NCBI RefSeq assembly: GCF_001507855.1
Contig: NZ_LGEN01000001.1
Location: 144,355 to 208,354 of the forward strand
DNA from: Halomonas sp. 54_146
Lineage (GTDB): Bacteria > Pseudomonadota > Gammaproteobacteria > Pseudomonadales > Halomonadaceae
Reading direction: 5' to 3'
Length of the DNA stretch: 64,000 nucleotides
Shown here one piece after another: positions 29,306 to 37,581 of this stretch. How positions within the stretch are numbered: position 1 is the stretch's first letter; the number at the start of each line of letters is the position of its first letter. Both the position numbers and the translations under genes were made by a program. Under the pieces are notes generated by a model. It saw only the letters and a program-made list of their open reading frames with translations. It searched no databases and had not been told where the DNA came from.

Positions 29306-30262
29306 ATGAGCATAAACGTAAAACGACGGGTTCACGTCGCGGCGGCGGCGATTATCAGCGCCGATAAAAAGCAAGTTCTTATCGCTCGTCGGCCATCAAA
29401 CGTTGATCATGGCGGGCTGTGGGAGTTTCCAGGTGGCAAACTGGCCCCGTATGAAACCGGGCTTGAGGGCTTAAAGCGCGAACTGCACGAAGAGCTGGGC
29501 ATTGAAATTGTCTGTGCCCAACCGCTGATTCGCGTGCACCATGAATACCCAGATAAGCATATTTTGCTTGATGTATGGCAAGTGCATGAGTTTGCCGGCG
29601 AGCCGTTTGGTCGTGAAGGGCAGGCGGTGCGTTGGGTGCCAATGGGCGAGCTTTCTAACTACCCCTTCCCGGCGGCTAATTTACCTATTTTGCGGGCGGT
29701 AAGGCTGCCTACCGAGTACCTGATAACCGGTGAAGAGGAAGATGAAGCGCGCTTTGATGCGTTTCTGGAACGTGCGTTGCGTGAAGACAACATTCGCCTG
29801 GTACAGCTGCGTGCCAAGCAGTTGGATGAAGCTGCCTATCTTGCCCGTGCCGAGCGAGCGTTGAGCCTTTGCCGCGAGTACGGCGCAAGGCTTTTGCTCA
29901 ACGGTGAGCCGTCGCTGCTTGAGCATATTGATGCCGATGGTATTCATTTAACCAGCGAACGTTTGATGCAGCTTGAGCGGCGTCCGATTGCTGAAGAAAA
30001 ATGGCTGTCGGCGTCGACGCATAACCAAAAGCAGCTTACCCAGGCGGTGGTGTTAGGCTGTGACTTTGTTAGCCTTTCGCCGTTACGCACGACGCCTTCG
30101 CACCCTGATGTGTTCCCGCTCGGCTGGCATGATTTCCAGCAATTAGTTGAGCGGGCAGGCATGCCGGTGTTCGCACTCGGTGGCATGACCCGCTTTGATG
30201 CCAATCACGCCCGTGCGGTAGGCGCTCAAGGCATCGCCTCCATTCGCGATTTCTGGAAGTAA
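29306..30262 (+). CDS. Nudix (MutT-type) hydrolase fused to a ThiE-like domain
   Basis: The first half (about 1-135) is a MutT-like Nudix domain that in the family removes 8-oxo-dGTP; the Nudix box runs from GGKLAPYETG through LKRELHEELGI (about residues 44-67) with the REXXEE core as RELHEE. The second half (about 150-318) resembles thiamine-phosphate synthase ThiE: IRLVQLRAKQLDEAAYL, LLLNGEPSLLEHIDADGIHL and FALGGMTRFDANHARAVGAQGIA-type segments. Such fusions are common in gammaproteobacteria downstream of secA/argJ. Thiamine synthesis activity is unproven, because several ThiE active-site residues cannot be confirmed by eye. The ATG lacks a strong ribosome-binding site. Confidence 0.9.
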   Translation: MSINVKRRVHVAAAAIISADKKQVLIARRPSNVDHGGLWEFPGGKLAPYETGLEGLKRELHEELGIEIVCAQPLIRVHHEYPDKHILLDVWQVHEFAGEPFGREGQAVRWVPMGELSNYPFPAANLPILRAVRLPTEYLITGEEEDEARFDAFLERALREDNIRLVQLRAKQLDEAAYLARAERALSLCREYGARLLLNGEPSLLEHIDADGIHLTSERLMQLERRPIAEEKWLSASTHNQKQLTQAVVLGCDFVSLSPLRTTPSHPDVFPLGWHDFQQLVERAGMPVFALGGMTRFDANHARAVGAQGIASIRDFWK

Positions 30263-30314
30263 CACGCCAGGCTGAACGCGTAAAAAGAGCCGTATGTAAA
30301 AAGAGCTAGCAGTG

Positions 30315-30357
30315 AAAACGCCTGCCTCGGCATCTATCCAAGGCAGGCGTTTTTTTG
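30315..30357. terminator. Bidirectional intrinsic terminator
   Basis: AAAACGCCTGCCT (30315-30327) pairs with AGGCAGGCGTTTT (30341-30353), with A-rich and T-rich flanks. It separates the converging Nudix/ThiE gene and aguB. A short direct repeat gtaaaaagagc lies just upstream (about 30280-30306). Confidence 0.93.
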
Positions 30358-30437
30358 CTTAACATACGGGGTAAATGAGCATTTTGAGGCTAATTTCAAC
30401 ACCGTATAGGCAAGCGCAATAGTTAATCAAAGGTTTC

Positions 30438-31340
30438 TTAGTCGCGGTAGCGGCGAATTAGATCCCCATAAGCGTCAATGCGACGATCGCGCAGGTACGG
30501 CCAGATGCGGCGGGTGTTTTCGCTGCGCGCCATATCAAGTTGCACAACAAGCTGCTCAGGCTCTTCCCCTGCATGGGCCAATAGCTCCCCTTGCGGCCCG
30601 CAGATAAAGCTCCCCCCCCAGAACTGAATGCCGTCGCCGACCTCAGAGTGATCCGCCTCAAAGCCAACGCGGTTGGCGACCAATACGGGCAAGCCGTTGG
30701 CCACGCCGTGGGCGCGCTGAATCAGCGTCCAGGCATCTTTCTGGCGCGTTTTTTCAGCGTGGTCGTCGTTGGGGTCCCAACCAATGGCAGTGGGGTAGAG
30801 CAGTAAATCAGCGCCGGCTAGCGCCATCAAACGGGCAGCTTCTGGGTACCACTGGTCCCAGCAAACCAGTACACCCAGGCGGCCTACCGAGGTATCAATG
30901 GGCGTAAAGCCCTCCCCGCGGGCGCTGTCATAATCCCCCGGGGTGAAGTAAAACTTCTCATAAAATCCAGGGTCATCGGGTATGTGCATTTTACGATAGT
31001 GCCCGACGCGGCCTTTGGCGCGGTCGTAAACGACCGCGGTATTGTGATAGAGCCCCGGCGCGCGGCGCTCAAACAATGATCCGACCAGTACAATGTCCAG
31101 CTCTTTGGCGAGCGCTGCTAGGCGCTGGCCGGTAGGGCCGTCGAGAGGCTCGGCTAAATCAAACAGCGCGGGGTCCTCAAACTGGCAAAAATAGTGGGTG
31201 GCATGCAGTTCTTGCAGCATTACCAGCTGCGCGCCTTGCTTAACGGCGCTGCGGATACCTGCTTCGCTTGCGGCAAGGCTTTGGGCTTTATCAGGCCAGG
31301 CGGGCTGCTGAACAACCCCTACGGTTAGCATTTTCGACAT
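30438..31340 (-). CDS. aguB: N-carbamoylputrescine amidase
   Basis: AguB hydrolyses N-carbamoylputrescine to putrescine, CO2 and ammonia. It is a nitrilase-superfamily enzyme with the Glu-Lys-Cys triad visible in LQELHATHYF (Glu), GHYRKMHIPDDPGF (Lys) and VCWDQWYPEAARL (Cys). The start at 31340 (MSKMLTVGVVQQP) has GGGAG 5 nt upstream on the minus strand; the frame is open 33 nt further but without support. The product is 300 residues. It lies 10 bp after aguA, forming a two-gene agmatine-to-putrescine operon. Confidence 0.95.
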   Translation of the reverse strand: MSKMLTVGVVQQPAWPDKAQSLAASEAGIRSAVKQGAQLVMLQELHATHYFCQFEDPALFDLAEPLDGPTGQRLAALAKELDIVLVGSLFERRAPGLYHNTAVVYDRAKGRVGHYRKMHIPDDPGFYEKFYFTPGDYDSARGEGFTPIDTSVGRLGVLVCWDQWYPEAARLMALAGADLLLYPTAIGWDPNDDHAEKTRQKDAWTLIQRAHGVANGLPVLVANRVGFEADHSEVGDGIQFWGGSFICGPQGELLAHAGEEPEQLVVQLDMARSENTRRIWPYLRDRRIDAYGDLIRRYRD

Positions 31341-31350
31341 GGTGACTCCC

Positions 31351-32406
31351 TTAGCAAATAGCGGTCGCGGCAAGCGTGCCTTGTGGCAGTTGCATGGTTA
31401 AACAGTGCAGGCTGCCGTGCTGGCGAATCACACTGGTGCACTCAATCGGAATCAGCGTGTGCTTGGGAAACGCACTGGCCAGTGCTTGCAGCGCGGTGAA
31501 ATCCGCTGGGTCGCCGTAGGTAGGCACCAGCACGGCCTGATTAATGATCAGGAAATTAGCGTAGGTAGCGGGCAGGCGGTGGCCGTCTTCCGGGTCAAAG
31601 CAAGCCTGTGGCCAGGGCAGGGCGATAAGCCGATAAGGTTCGCCATTGCGCTGACGAAAAGCCTGCAGCTCTTGCTCCATGGCGGCTAGCGCCGGGTAGT
31701 GCGGGTCATCAGGGTCATCGCAGCGCACGTAGGCGATGGTGGATGGGTCGCAGAAACGGGCCAGGGTATCAATATGGCTGTCGGTATCGTCGCCTTCTAA
31801 ATGGCCGTTGGCCAACCACAGCACGCGGTCGACGCCAAAATCTTGCGCGAGCTGGGCTTCTATGTCTTCACGAGAGAGCGTCGGGTTGCGGTTAGGGTTT
31901 AGCAAACAGGCCTCGGTGGTTAGCAGCGTGCCTTCACCGTCTGTTTCGATGCCGCCACCTTCAAGCACCATGTCACGTGAGGCCACTGGGCAGGCCCATG
32001 CACCGGCGTCGGCCAGCCACTGGGTTAGCCGGTTGTCGCGCTCAGCGGGAAATTTACCGCCCCAGCCGGTGAAGGTGTAATCGAGCATCACCACCCGTTG
32101 GCCGTCTGCGTCGGCCACCGTGATGGGGCCGTGGTCACGCGCCCAGGTGTCGTCGGTGGGTGCAACAACAAGCTGCAGGCGCTCAGCGGGCACGCCGTAG
32201 GCGTTGAAAGTATCGGCCAAGCGCTGTTTAGTAAGCTCGTCGGGTACGCCAATCAGCACGCGCTGATAGCGAGTGGTAGCCATCACAATACGCTCAAGCG
32301 TGGCTTCAATGCGGTCAAGCAGCGGTGCCCAGTCGCCGTCATGGCGAGGCCAGGTCAGTTGTATCCCATCTTGGGGATACCATTCGGGTAGCAAACGGTA
32401 CGTCAT
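31351..32406 (-). CDS. aguA: Agmatine deiminase
   Basis: AguA converts agmatine to N-carbamoylputrescine and ammonia. It belongs to the guanidino-group-modifying superfamily; the active-site Cys near the C-terminus is in QHGSLHCLTMQLP, and the substrate segments DDTWARDHGPI, GWGGKF, LEGGGIETDGEGTLLTTE and NGHLEGDDTDSHIDTLARF are intact. Length is 351 residues. With aguB it supplies putrescine from arginine-derived agmatine. The two genes sit between two blocks whose order is otherwise conserved in Pseudomonas, so they may be a lineage-specific insertion. Confidence 0.96.
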   Translation of the reverse strand: MTYRLLPEWYPQDGIQLTWPRHDGDWAPLLDRIEATLERIVMATTRYQRVLIGVPDELTKQRLADTFNAYGVPAERLQLVVAPTDDTWARDHGPITVADADGQRVVMLDYTFTGWGGKFPAERDNRLTQWLADAGAWACPVASRDMVLEGGGIETDGEGTLLTTEACLLNPNRNPTLSREDIEAQLAQDFGVDRVLWLANGHLEGDDTDSHIDTLARFCDPSTIAYVRCDDPDDPHYPALAAMEQELQAFRQRNGEPYRLIALPWPQACFDPEDGHRLPATYANFLIINQAVLVPTYGDPADFTALQALASAFPKHTLIPIECTSVIRQHGSLHCLTMQLPQGTLAATAIC

Positions 32407-32586
32407 AAAAGCGCAGCCCCACGGTCAGCAGACAATCGGCGCAATGTAGGGCGTGGCGAGGTAAGTTGCAAGCGTAACATTTTGAATCTGAACGCTCGCC
32501 GCATTGGCTGCTCTAATGGTCGTTTGGAACATGCAGAGTCACTAAAAACACCGTACCATGAGCGCTTATTAATAAGGAATGACGCC

Positions 32587-33828
32587 ATGCTTGATCGTTT
32601 GCCTTTTCTGGTGGGGCTGCGCTACGTGCGCGCTAAACGCCGGAACCACTTTATTTCGTTTATTTCGCTTACCTCGATGCTGGGGTTAATGTTGGGGGTG
32701 GCAGTACTGATTTTAGTGCTCTCCGTCATGAATGGCTTCGACCATGAGCTACGCACGCGCATTTTAGGTATGGTGCCCCACGCTAAAATTGAGTCCCGAG
32801 AAGGGATGGTTGAATGGCAGTCTTTGGCCGAAGAGTTGATGCAGCGCGAGCGGGTCATCGGTGCTGCCCCCTTTGTTGAACAGCAAGGCATGTTCTCAGT
32901 GGGTGGGCGTAATCAAGGGGCTATGGTTAACGGCATTAATCCTGACTGGGAAGACCGTGTATCCATCATTGGCGAGCACATGCGCGAAGGCTCGTTGGCC
33001 GATTTAGTGCCCGGTGAATGGAACGTGGTGCTGGGTTCTATGCTGGCGCGCAGTTTAGGCGTGGGCGTGGGCGATCGTGTAACGCTACTGGTGCCTGAAG
33101 CATCGATTACCCCCGCCGGCGTTTTTCCGCGCCTGAAACGCTTTACCGTCAGCGGTATTTTTAGCGTTGGTGCGGATTTAGACGCCAATCTCGCCTACGC
33201 CAATATCGAAGATATGCAGACCCTTGCGCGCTTGGGCGATGCGATTGGTGGGTTGCGCCTAGAATTGGATGATCTATTTGCGGCAAGCCGAGAAACCCAG
33301 GCAATTCTTAATGAGCTCGGCCCTCAGTATCGCGGCAGCGACTGGACGTTCTCACACGGCAACTTATTCCAGGCAATCCAAATGGAAAAGCGCATGATTG
33401 CGCTGCTGTTAACCGTCATTATCGCTGTGGCAGCGTTTAATATTGTCTCCACACTGGTGATGGTGGTCACCGACAAGCGCGCGGATATCGCTATTTTGCG
33501 CACCATCGGTGCCACACCCCGTTCCATTATGGGCATTTTTATTGTGCAAGGGATGGCCATCGGGCTGATCGGCATCGCTATCGGTGTGGCGGTAGGTGTG
33601 CTGTTGGCACTGAGCATTGCTGATTTGATCGGTTGGGTCGAAGGGACGCTGGGCATTCAGTTCCTAGATGCCGGGGTGTACTTCATTAGCGACCTACCTT
33701 CTCGGCTGCAGTGGGACGATGTTAATCGTATCGTTTTAGCCGCCTTTGGGCTGACGTTCCTGTCGACGCTCTACCCTGCATGGCGTGCGGCGCGGGTTCA
33801 GCCAGCGGATGTACTGCGCTATGAATAA
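32587..33828 (+). CDS. Lipoprotein-releasing ABC permease, LolC/LolE (LolF-type) family
   Basis: The protein is the membrane part of the Lol exporter that extracts outer-membrane lipoproteins from the inner membrane and hands them to LolA. It has one N-terminal membrane helix (about 25-47), a large periplasmic domain, and three C-terminal helices (about 270-400) in FtsX/MacB order. A hook-like segment (ITPAGVFPRLKRF, about 174-186) is similar to the LolA-binding hook of LolC. Start at 32587 is supported by AAGGA (32574-32578). Length is 413. Only one permease gene flanks lolD here, so it may act as a LolF-type homodimer unless a second copy lies outside the window. Confidence 0.88.
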   Translation: MLDRLPFLVGLRYVRAKRRNHFISFISLTSMLGLMLGVAVLILVLSVMNGFDHELRTRILGMVPHAKIESREGMVEWQSLAEELMQRERVIGAAPFVEQQGMFSVGGRNQGAMVNGINPDWEDRVSIIGEHMREGSLADLVPGEWNVVLGSMLARSLGVGVGDRVTLLVPEASITPAGVFPRLKRFTVSGIFSVGADLDANLAYANIEDMQTLARLGDAIGGLRLELDDLFAASRETQAILNELGPQYRGSDWTFSHGNLFQAIQMEKRMIALLLTVIIAVAAFNIVSTLVMVVTDKRADIAILRTIGATPRSIMGIFIVQGMAIGLIGIAIGVAVGVLLALSIADLIGWVEGTLGIQFLDAGVYFISDLPSRLQWDDVNRIVLAAFGLTFLSTLYPAWRAARVQPADVLRYE

Positions 33829-33840
33829 CGGATCGCGAAG

Positions 33841-33868
33841 TGAGAGTTCAGCAATGAGAGTTCAGCAA
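33841..33868. repeat. 14-bp perfect tandem duplication at the lolD start
   Basis: The unit tgagagttcagcaa is at 33841-33854 and 33855-33868. Because each copy ends one base into an ATG, the duplication has produced two ATG codons 14 bp apart (33854 and 33868), only the second being in the lolD frame. Confidence 0.88.
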
Positions 33869-34587
33869 TGAGTATGCCAATGGAAAAACCGCAACAAGCC
33901 GCCATTATGCTCGACTGCCAGGCGCTGACACGCACCTATAGCGAAGGCCCGCAAAACCTGACCGTACTGGATAAGCTGAATTTACAGGTGCGCGCGGGTG
34001 AGCGAGTGGCCATTGTGGGCAGCTCAGGTTCCGGTAAAACAACGCTGCTGAACCTGTTGGGCGGTCTTGATCGGCCTAGCGAAGGGCGTGTGGTGATCGC
34101 AGGCTCGCCGCTGTCAGGGTTAAATGAAGCGGCGCTTGGCAGCTTTCGTAATCGCTATATTGGGTTTGTGTATCAATTCCATCATCTTTTGGCGGAGTTT
34201 ACCGCCCTTGAAAACGCCGCTTTACCGCTGATTATTCGCGGGCAATCTAAGAAAGCGGCCGAGCAGCGGGCGATGCAGATATTAACGCGGGTCGGTATGC
34301 AGCCGCGCGCACACCATAAGCCGGGCGAGCTTTCTGGGGGCGAGCGCCAGCGCGTGGCGATAGCCCGTGCTCTTGTAACGGACCCGAGCCTGGTATTGAT
34401 GGATGAGCCTACCGGTAATCTGGATCAGACCACTGCGGCGACCATTTTGGCACTGATGGATGAATTAGCTAAAGAGAGTGCCTGTGCGTTTGTGATTGTG
34501 ACCCACGACGTTGGCTTGGCGGCTCACCAAGACCGGGTGCTTAAGCTAGATGCAGGTAAATTGGTGGAGCAGTCGTCAGAGCTTTAG
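33868..34587 (+). CDS. lolD: Lipoprotein-releasing system ATP-binding protein LolD
   Basis: LolD is the ATPase of the Lol exporter. Walker [10 protein letters not shown] (about residues 51-59), the ABC signature [15 protein letters not shown], and Walker [12 protein letters not shown] are present. Length is 239. The likely start is the ATG at 33868, with possible alternatives at 33874 and 33880; no strong Shine-Dalgarno is visible, because a 14-bp duplication occupies that place. It follows the permease gene by 39 bp and converges on a DUF2062 gene 22 bp away. Confidence 0.95.
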   Translation: MSMPMEKPQQAAIMLDCQALTRTYSEGPQNLTVLDKLNLQVRAGERVAIVGSSGSGKTTLLNLLGGLDRPSEGRVVIAGSPLSGLNEAALGSFRNRYIGFVYQFHHLLAEFTALENAALPLIIRGQSKKAAEQRAMQILTRVGMQPRAHHKPGELSGGERQRVAIARALVTDPSLVLMDEPTGNLDQTTAATILALMDELAKESACAFVIVTHDVGLAAHQDRVLKLDAGKLVEQSSEL

Positions 34588-34609
34588 TGGTTTAGCCTGA
34601 CTGTCAAGC

Positions 34610-35161
34610 TTAGTCATCAAATTCTGCTTCAACCTGCGCGCGCCGCTGCCTTCTCTTTAGGCGGCGGCGTTTCCAGTTATGGGAGACGTGCCAGCGCCAG
34701 ATAAGACGAATGCCGATATTGGCAACGATGGCTAAGATAACGGCCGTGAACAGTGAACCGACGATAAGCGGCGGCATAATGTCGTGCATCTGCTCGGCAA
34801 TCCAGCGCGTCGAAATTCGTGAGGGAGCTTCCCGCACGGGGGCACCAAGTATAAAGGTGCCAATCCAATAGTTGCCGTAAAAGATCAGCGGCATCGTTAA
34901 TGGGTTGGTAATCCACACCAGACCAATGGAGAGCGCTAAGTTGCAGCGCGTTAGGCGAGCGCCCAGCGCCGCGACCACCATTTGAAAAGGGATGGGGAGC
35001 ATGGCACAAAACATACCCACGCTAAACGCATTGGCAACGCTTCGGCGAGTTAAAAGCCACAACCCCGGATCTGCAATCAACGGCGCCATAAACCGTAGCG
35101 AGCGCTGTTTCCTGATAGTGTCCGGTTTGGGCATGTAGCGCTGCAGGAACCGGCGCGGCAT
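34610..35161 (-). CDS. DUF2062 inner-membrane protein
   Basis: The 183-residue protein belongs to the DUF2062 family of small membrane proteins with unknown function. Three hydrophobic segments are visible (about 45-68, 75-105 and 130-155), with the family-typical SVANAFSVGMFCAMLPIPFQ, and a strongly basic C-terminus (RWHVSHNWKRRRLKRRQRR). It is divergent from comEC, with 96 bp between the starts, and convergent with lolD. The lolCD-DUF2062-comEC neighbourhood occurs in other gammaproteobacteria, but no function can be read from it. Confidence 0.85.
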   Translation of the reverse strand: MPRRFLQRYMPKPDTIRKQRSLRFMAPLIADPGLWLLTRRSVANAFSVGMFCAMLPIPFQMVVAALGARLTRCNLALSIGLVWITNPLTMPLIFYGNYWIGTFILGAPVREAPSRISTRWIAEQMHDIMPPLIVGSLFTAVILAIVANIGIRLIWRWHVSHNWKRRRLKRRQRRAQVEAEFDD

Positions 35162-35257
35162 AACGGATACTCTTGCCTATCGATTTTTTCTATTATCCAT
35201 ATAGAGCTGCCCTTCGGCTATGCTAGGCAGCGAATGAACAATCGCCAAGGAGGGTGT

Positions 35258-37525
35258 ATGCGGTTAGGGGTAGCCATGCCAGCCGCTATGGCGGCGCTAG
35301 CCGGGGGGATGGTTGCGTGGTACAGCATCACCGCAGGTATGACACCAAACGTCCTTGGGTGGTGGTTGATTGCCGCTTTGTTAGCCATGGGGTGGCGTTT
35401 ACGGCTAGGCGTGTGGCTGCTGATCGGGGGGTGGGTATTTATAGGTGTGCAAGGGGAGTGGTCGAGCCGCCTACCGGACGGCTTAAGCGGTGAAGATGTA
35501 ACCATTGAGGCGACCGTGTTAACCGCTCAACCGGTGGGTGACGCAACGCGCTTACTGCTGGCTGTTGATAAATGTCAGGCGCCGGCACAGCGGCCACGGT
35601 GTTCCGCACTCGCCAAGGTACGCATAACCGCTTATAGCGATGCGCTATTTAATCCCGGTGAGCAGTGGCGGATGACACTGCGTTTGCGACCGCCCAGTGG
35701 CTTTGCTAACCCCGATACTTTCGACTTTGAGCAGTGGCTGTGGCGCGAGGGTATTCACGCCACGGGATATCTAAGGCAGGACCCTCCGCCTGAGCGGCTT
35801 TCTGCAGCAGGCCCTAGTTTGCGCCCGCTAGCACTCGGTTTCTTAGCCCAACAGCCGCTGAATGAACGCACTAAACGCTGGCTGGCAGCGCTGACGCTGG
35901 GGGACAGCGAACAGCTGACCCAAGATGACTGGTCATTGCTGAATGCGACCGGCACGACACATCTTGTGGTTATTTCAGGGTTGCATGTGGGGCTGGTGGC
36001 ATCGTTTGTATTGATGCTGGCCAAGCTAGCTGCCCGTGTGACGACGCCCACCAACTGGCGAATGCGCACCTGGCCGTGGTGGTGTGCAGCGGCGGCCTGC
36101 GTGGGGTATGCCGCGCTTGCCGGCATGGCACCGCCTGCCATGCGGGCGATGGTAATGACGCTGATTGGCCTCTGGGTGCTCAGTGGGCGCCATGCGCCAA
36201 GCCCGTGGCAGGGGTGGTGGCTGGCGCTCGCGCTAGTGCTGATTGTGGACCCGTTAGCGTTATGGCGGCCGGGTATGTGGCTGTCGTTTGTAGCCGTAGC
36301 ATGGTTAATCATCATTTGGCAGGGGCGGCAGCGCCCACAAGGCATTAAAGGCTGGTGTTGGGCATTGGTGAGAACCCAGCTGCTGTTAGCCCCGCTAATG
36401 GCCGCCGCCGTGCTGGTCGCTTTTGGCCGAGTGGCACCCGCTGCACCACTGATCAACTTGCTTGCCGTGCCGTGGGTAAGCTCTGTCATGGTGCCGACAG
36501 CGCTATTGGGTTGGTTGCTATCGCCGCTGCCTTTAGTGGGCCATGCGCTGTGGTGGCTGTTTGAGCAGGCGCTTGGCGTTTTCCACCTGCTGCTAACGCT
36601 GGCGGTGCAGCACTGGCCGCTGTGGGAGCCTGATCGGCCGTTGACGTATCCGCTCGCCTTTGCCTTGCTGCTGTTGTCACTCTGCTGGGGGTTGCCTGCC
36701 GTGCTGCCCGGCTTGCGGCTGGCCGCTACTGCGTTAGTAGTGGCGCTGCCTTGGTGGTCGCTTTCGCCATCGATTCCCCACGGTGCGCTCAGGGTTAGTG
36801 TGCATGACGTGGGGCAGGGGCAGTTGATAGAGCTACGTAGCAAAAACTATCGACTGCTTTACGACACCGGACCGCGCTTTCGCGGCGGTTTTATGCCCCT
36901 GGAGACGCTCTGGTCGCCGGGGCAGCACTTTGACCAAGTGATAGTCAGCCACGCTGATAACGACCATGCGGGGGGTATCGAAGCGTTATTGGCTGATCAT
37001 CAGGTTAAGCAGTGGGTAGCGCCCGCGGGTGAGCCGCTGCCGGTAACCAGCCGCGCCTGTCAACGCGGCCAAGCATGGCAGCGGGATGGCGTGAACTACC
37101 GCTTTCTCTGGCCGCCTGCGGGCAATAACGCATTTTCGGCCAATGACCGTTCCTGTGTATTGGAAGTAAGCGTTGGCGAGCAGCGGTTATTGATCACCGG
37201 CGATGTCAGCACTGAGATAGAACGGCGCTTTTTACTTGAGGTTGAACCGCCGGTCAGCGTGCTTGTGGCGGGGCATCACGGTAGCGCTACCAGTTCCGGC
37301 ATTCAGTTCGTGCGCCATACGTCACCTGAGCAGGTGATTTTCAGTGCCGGACGCCATAATCCTTTTCAGCACCCGGTGGACCCCGTTGTGCGCCGTTTTC
37401 GCCAGCAGGGAAGCTGCCTATGGAGCACCGCCCATGACGGAGCGCTGCGTTTTTGGCTGCAAGCGGCTCATCCCATTGACGTTAAAACGATGCGTAAGCA
37501 GCACGGTCATCGCAAGCGGTGTTGA
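35258..37525 (+). CDS. comEC: DNA internalization channel ComEC/Rec2
   Basis: ComEC is the inner-membrane channel through which single-stranded DNA enters in natural transformation. The protein has an OB-like N-terminal periplasmic domain (DUF4131), a competence membrane domain with many helices (TTHLVVISGLHVGLVASF, about 230-480), and a C-terminal metallo-beta-lactamase-like domain (about 510-750) with HADNDHAGG and AGHHGSATSS. Start 35258 is preferred because AAGGAGG (35247-35253) sits just before it; an ATG 24 nt earlier is also in frame. Length is 755. The presence of comEC suggests, but does not prove, competence. Confidence 0.94.
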   Translation: MRLGVAMPAAMAALAGGMVAWYSITAGMTPNVLGWWLIAALLAMGWRLRLGVWLLIGGWVFIGVQGEWSSRLPDGLSGEDVTIEATVLTAQPVGDATRLLLAVDKCQAPAQRPRCSALAKVRITAYSDALFNPGEQWRMTLRLRPPSGFANPDTFDFEQWLWREGIHATGYLRQDPPPERLSAAGPSLRPLALGFLAQQPLNERTKRWLAALTLGDSEQLTQDDWSLLNATGTTHLVVISGLHVGLVASFVLMLAKLAARVTTPTNWRMRTWPWWCAAAACVGYAALAGMAPPAMRAMVMTLIGLWVLSGRHAPSPWQGWWLALALVLIVDPLALWRPGMWLSFVAVAWLIIIWQGRQRPQGIKGWCWALVRTQLLLAPLMAAAVLVAFGRVAPAAPLINLLAVPWVSSVMVPTALLGWLLSPLPLVGHALWWLFEQALGVFHLLLTLAVQHWPLWEPDRPLTYPLAFALLLLSLCWGLPAVLPGLRLAATALVVALPWWSLSPSIPHGALRVSVHDVGQGQLIELRSKNYRLLYDTGPRFRGGFMPLETLWSPGQHFDQVIVSHADNDHAGGIEALLADHQVKQWVAPAGEPLPVTSRACQRGQAWQRDGVNYRFLWPPAGNNAFSANDRSCVLEVSVGEQRLLITGDVSTEIERRFLLEVEPPVSVLVAGHHGSATSSGIQFVRHTSPEQVIFSAGRHNPFQHPVDPVVRRFRQQGSCLWSTAHDGALRFWLQAAHPIDVKTMRKQHGHRKRC

Positions 37526-37581
37526 AGCACGTCGCCATAAGGTAGAATCCTGCGCACTGCACACTATTGCCAGGAGCGCGT

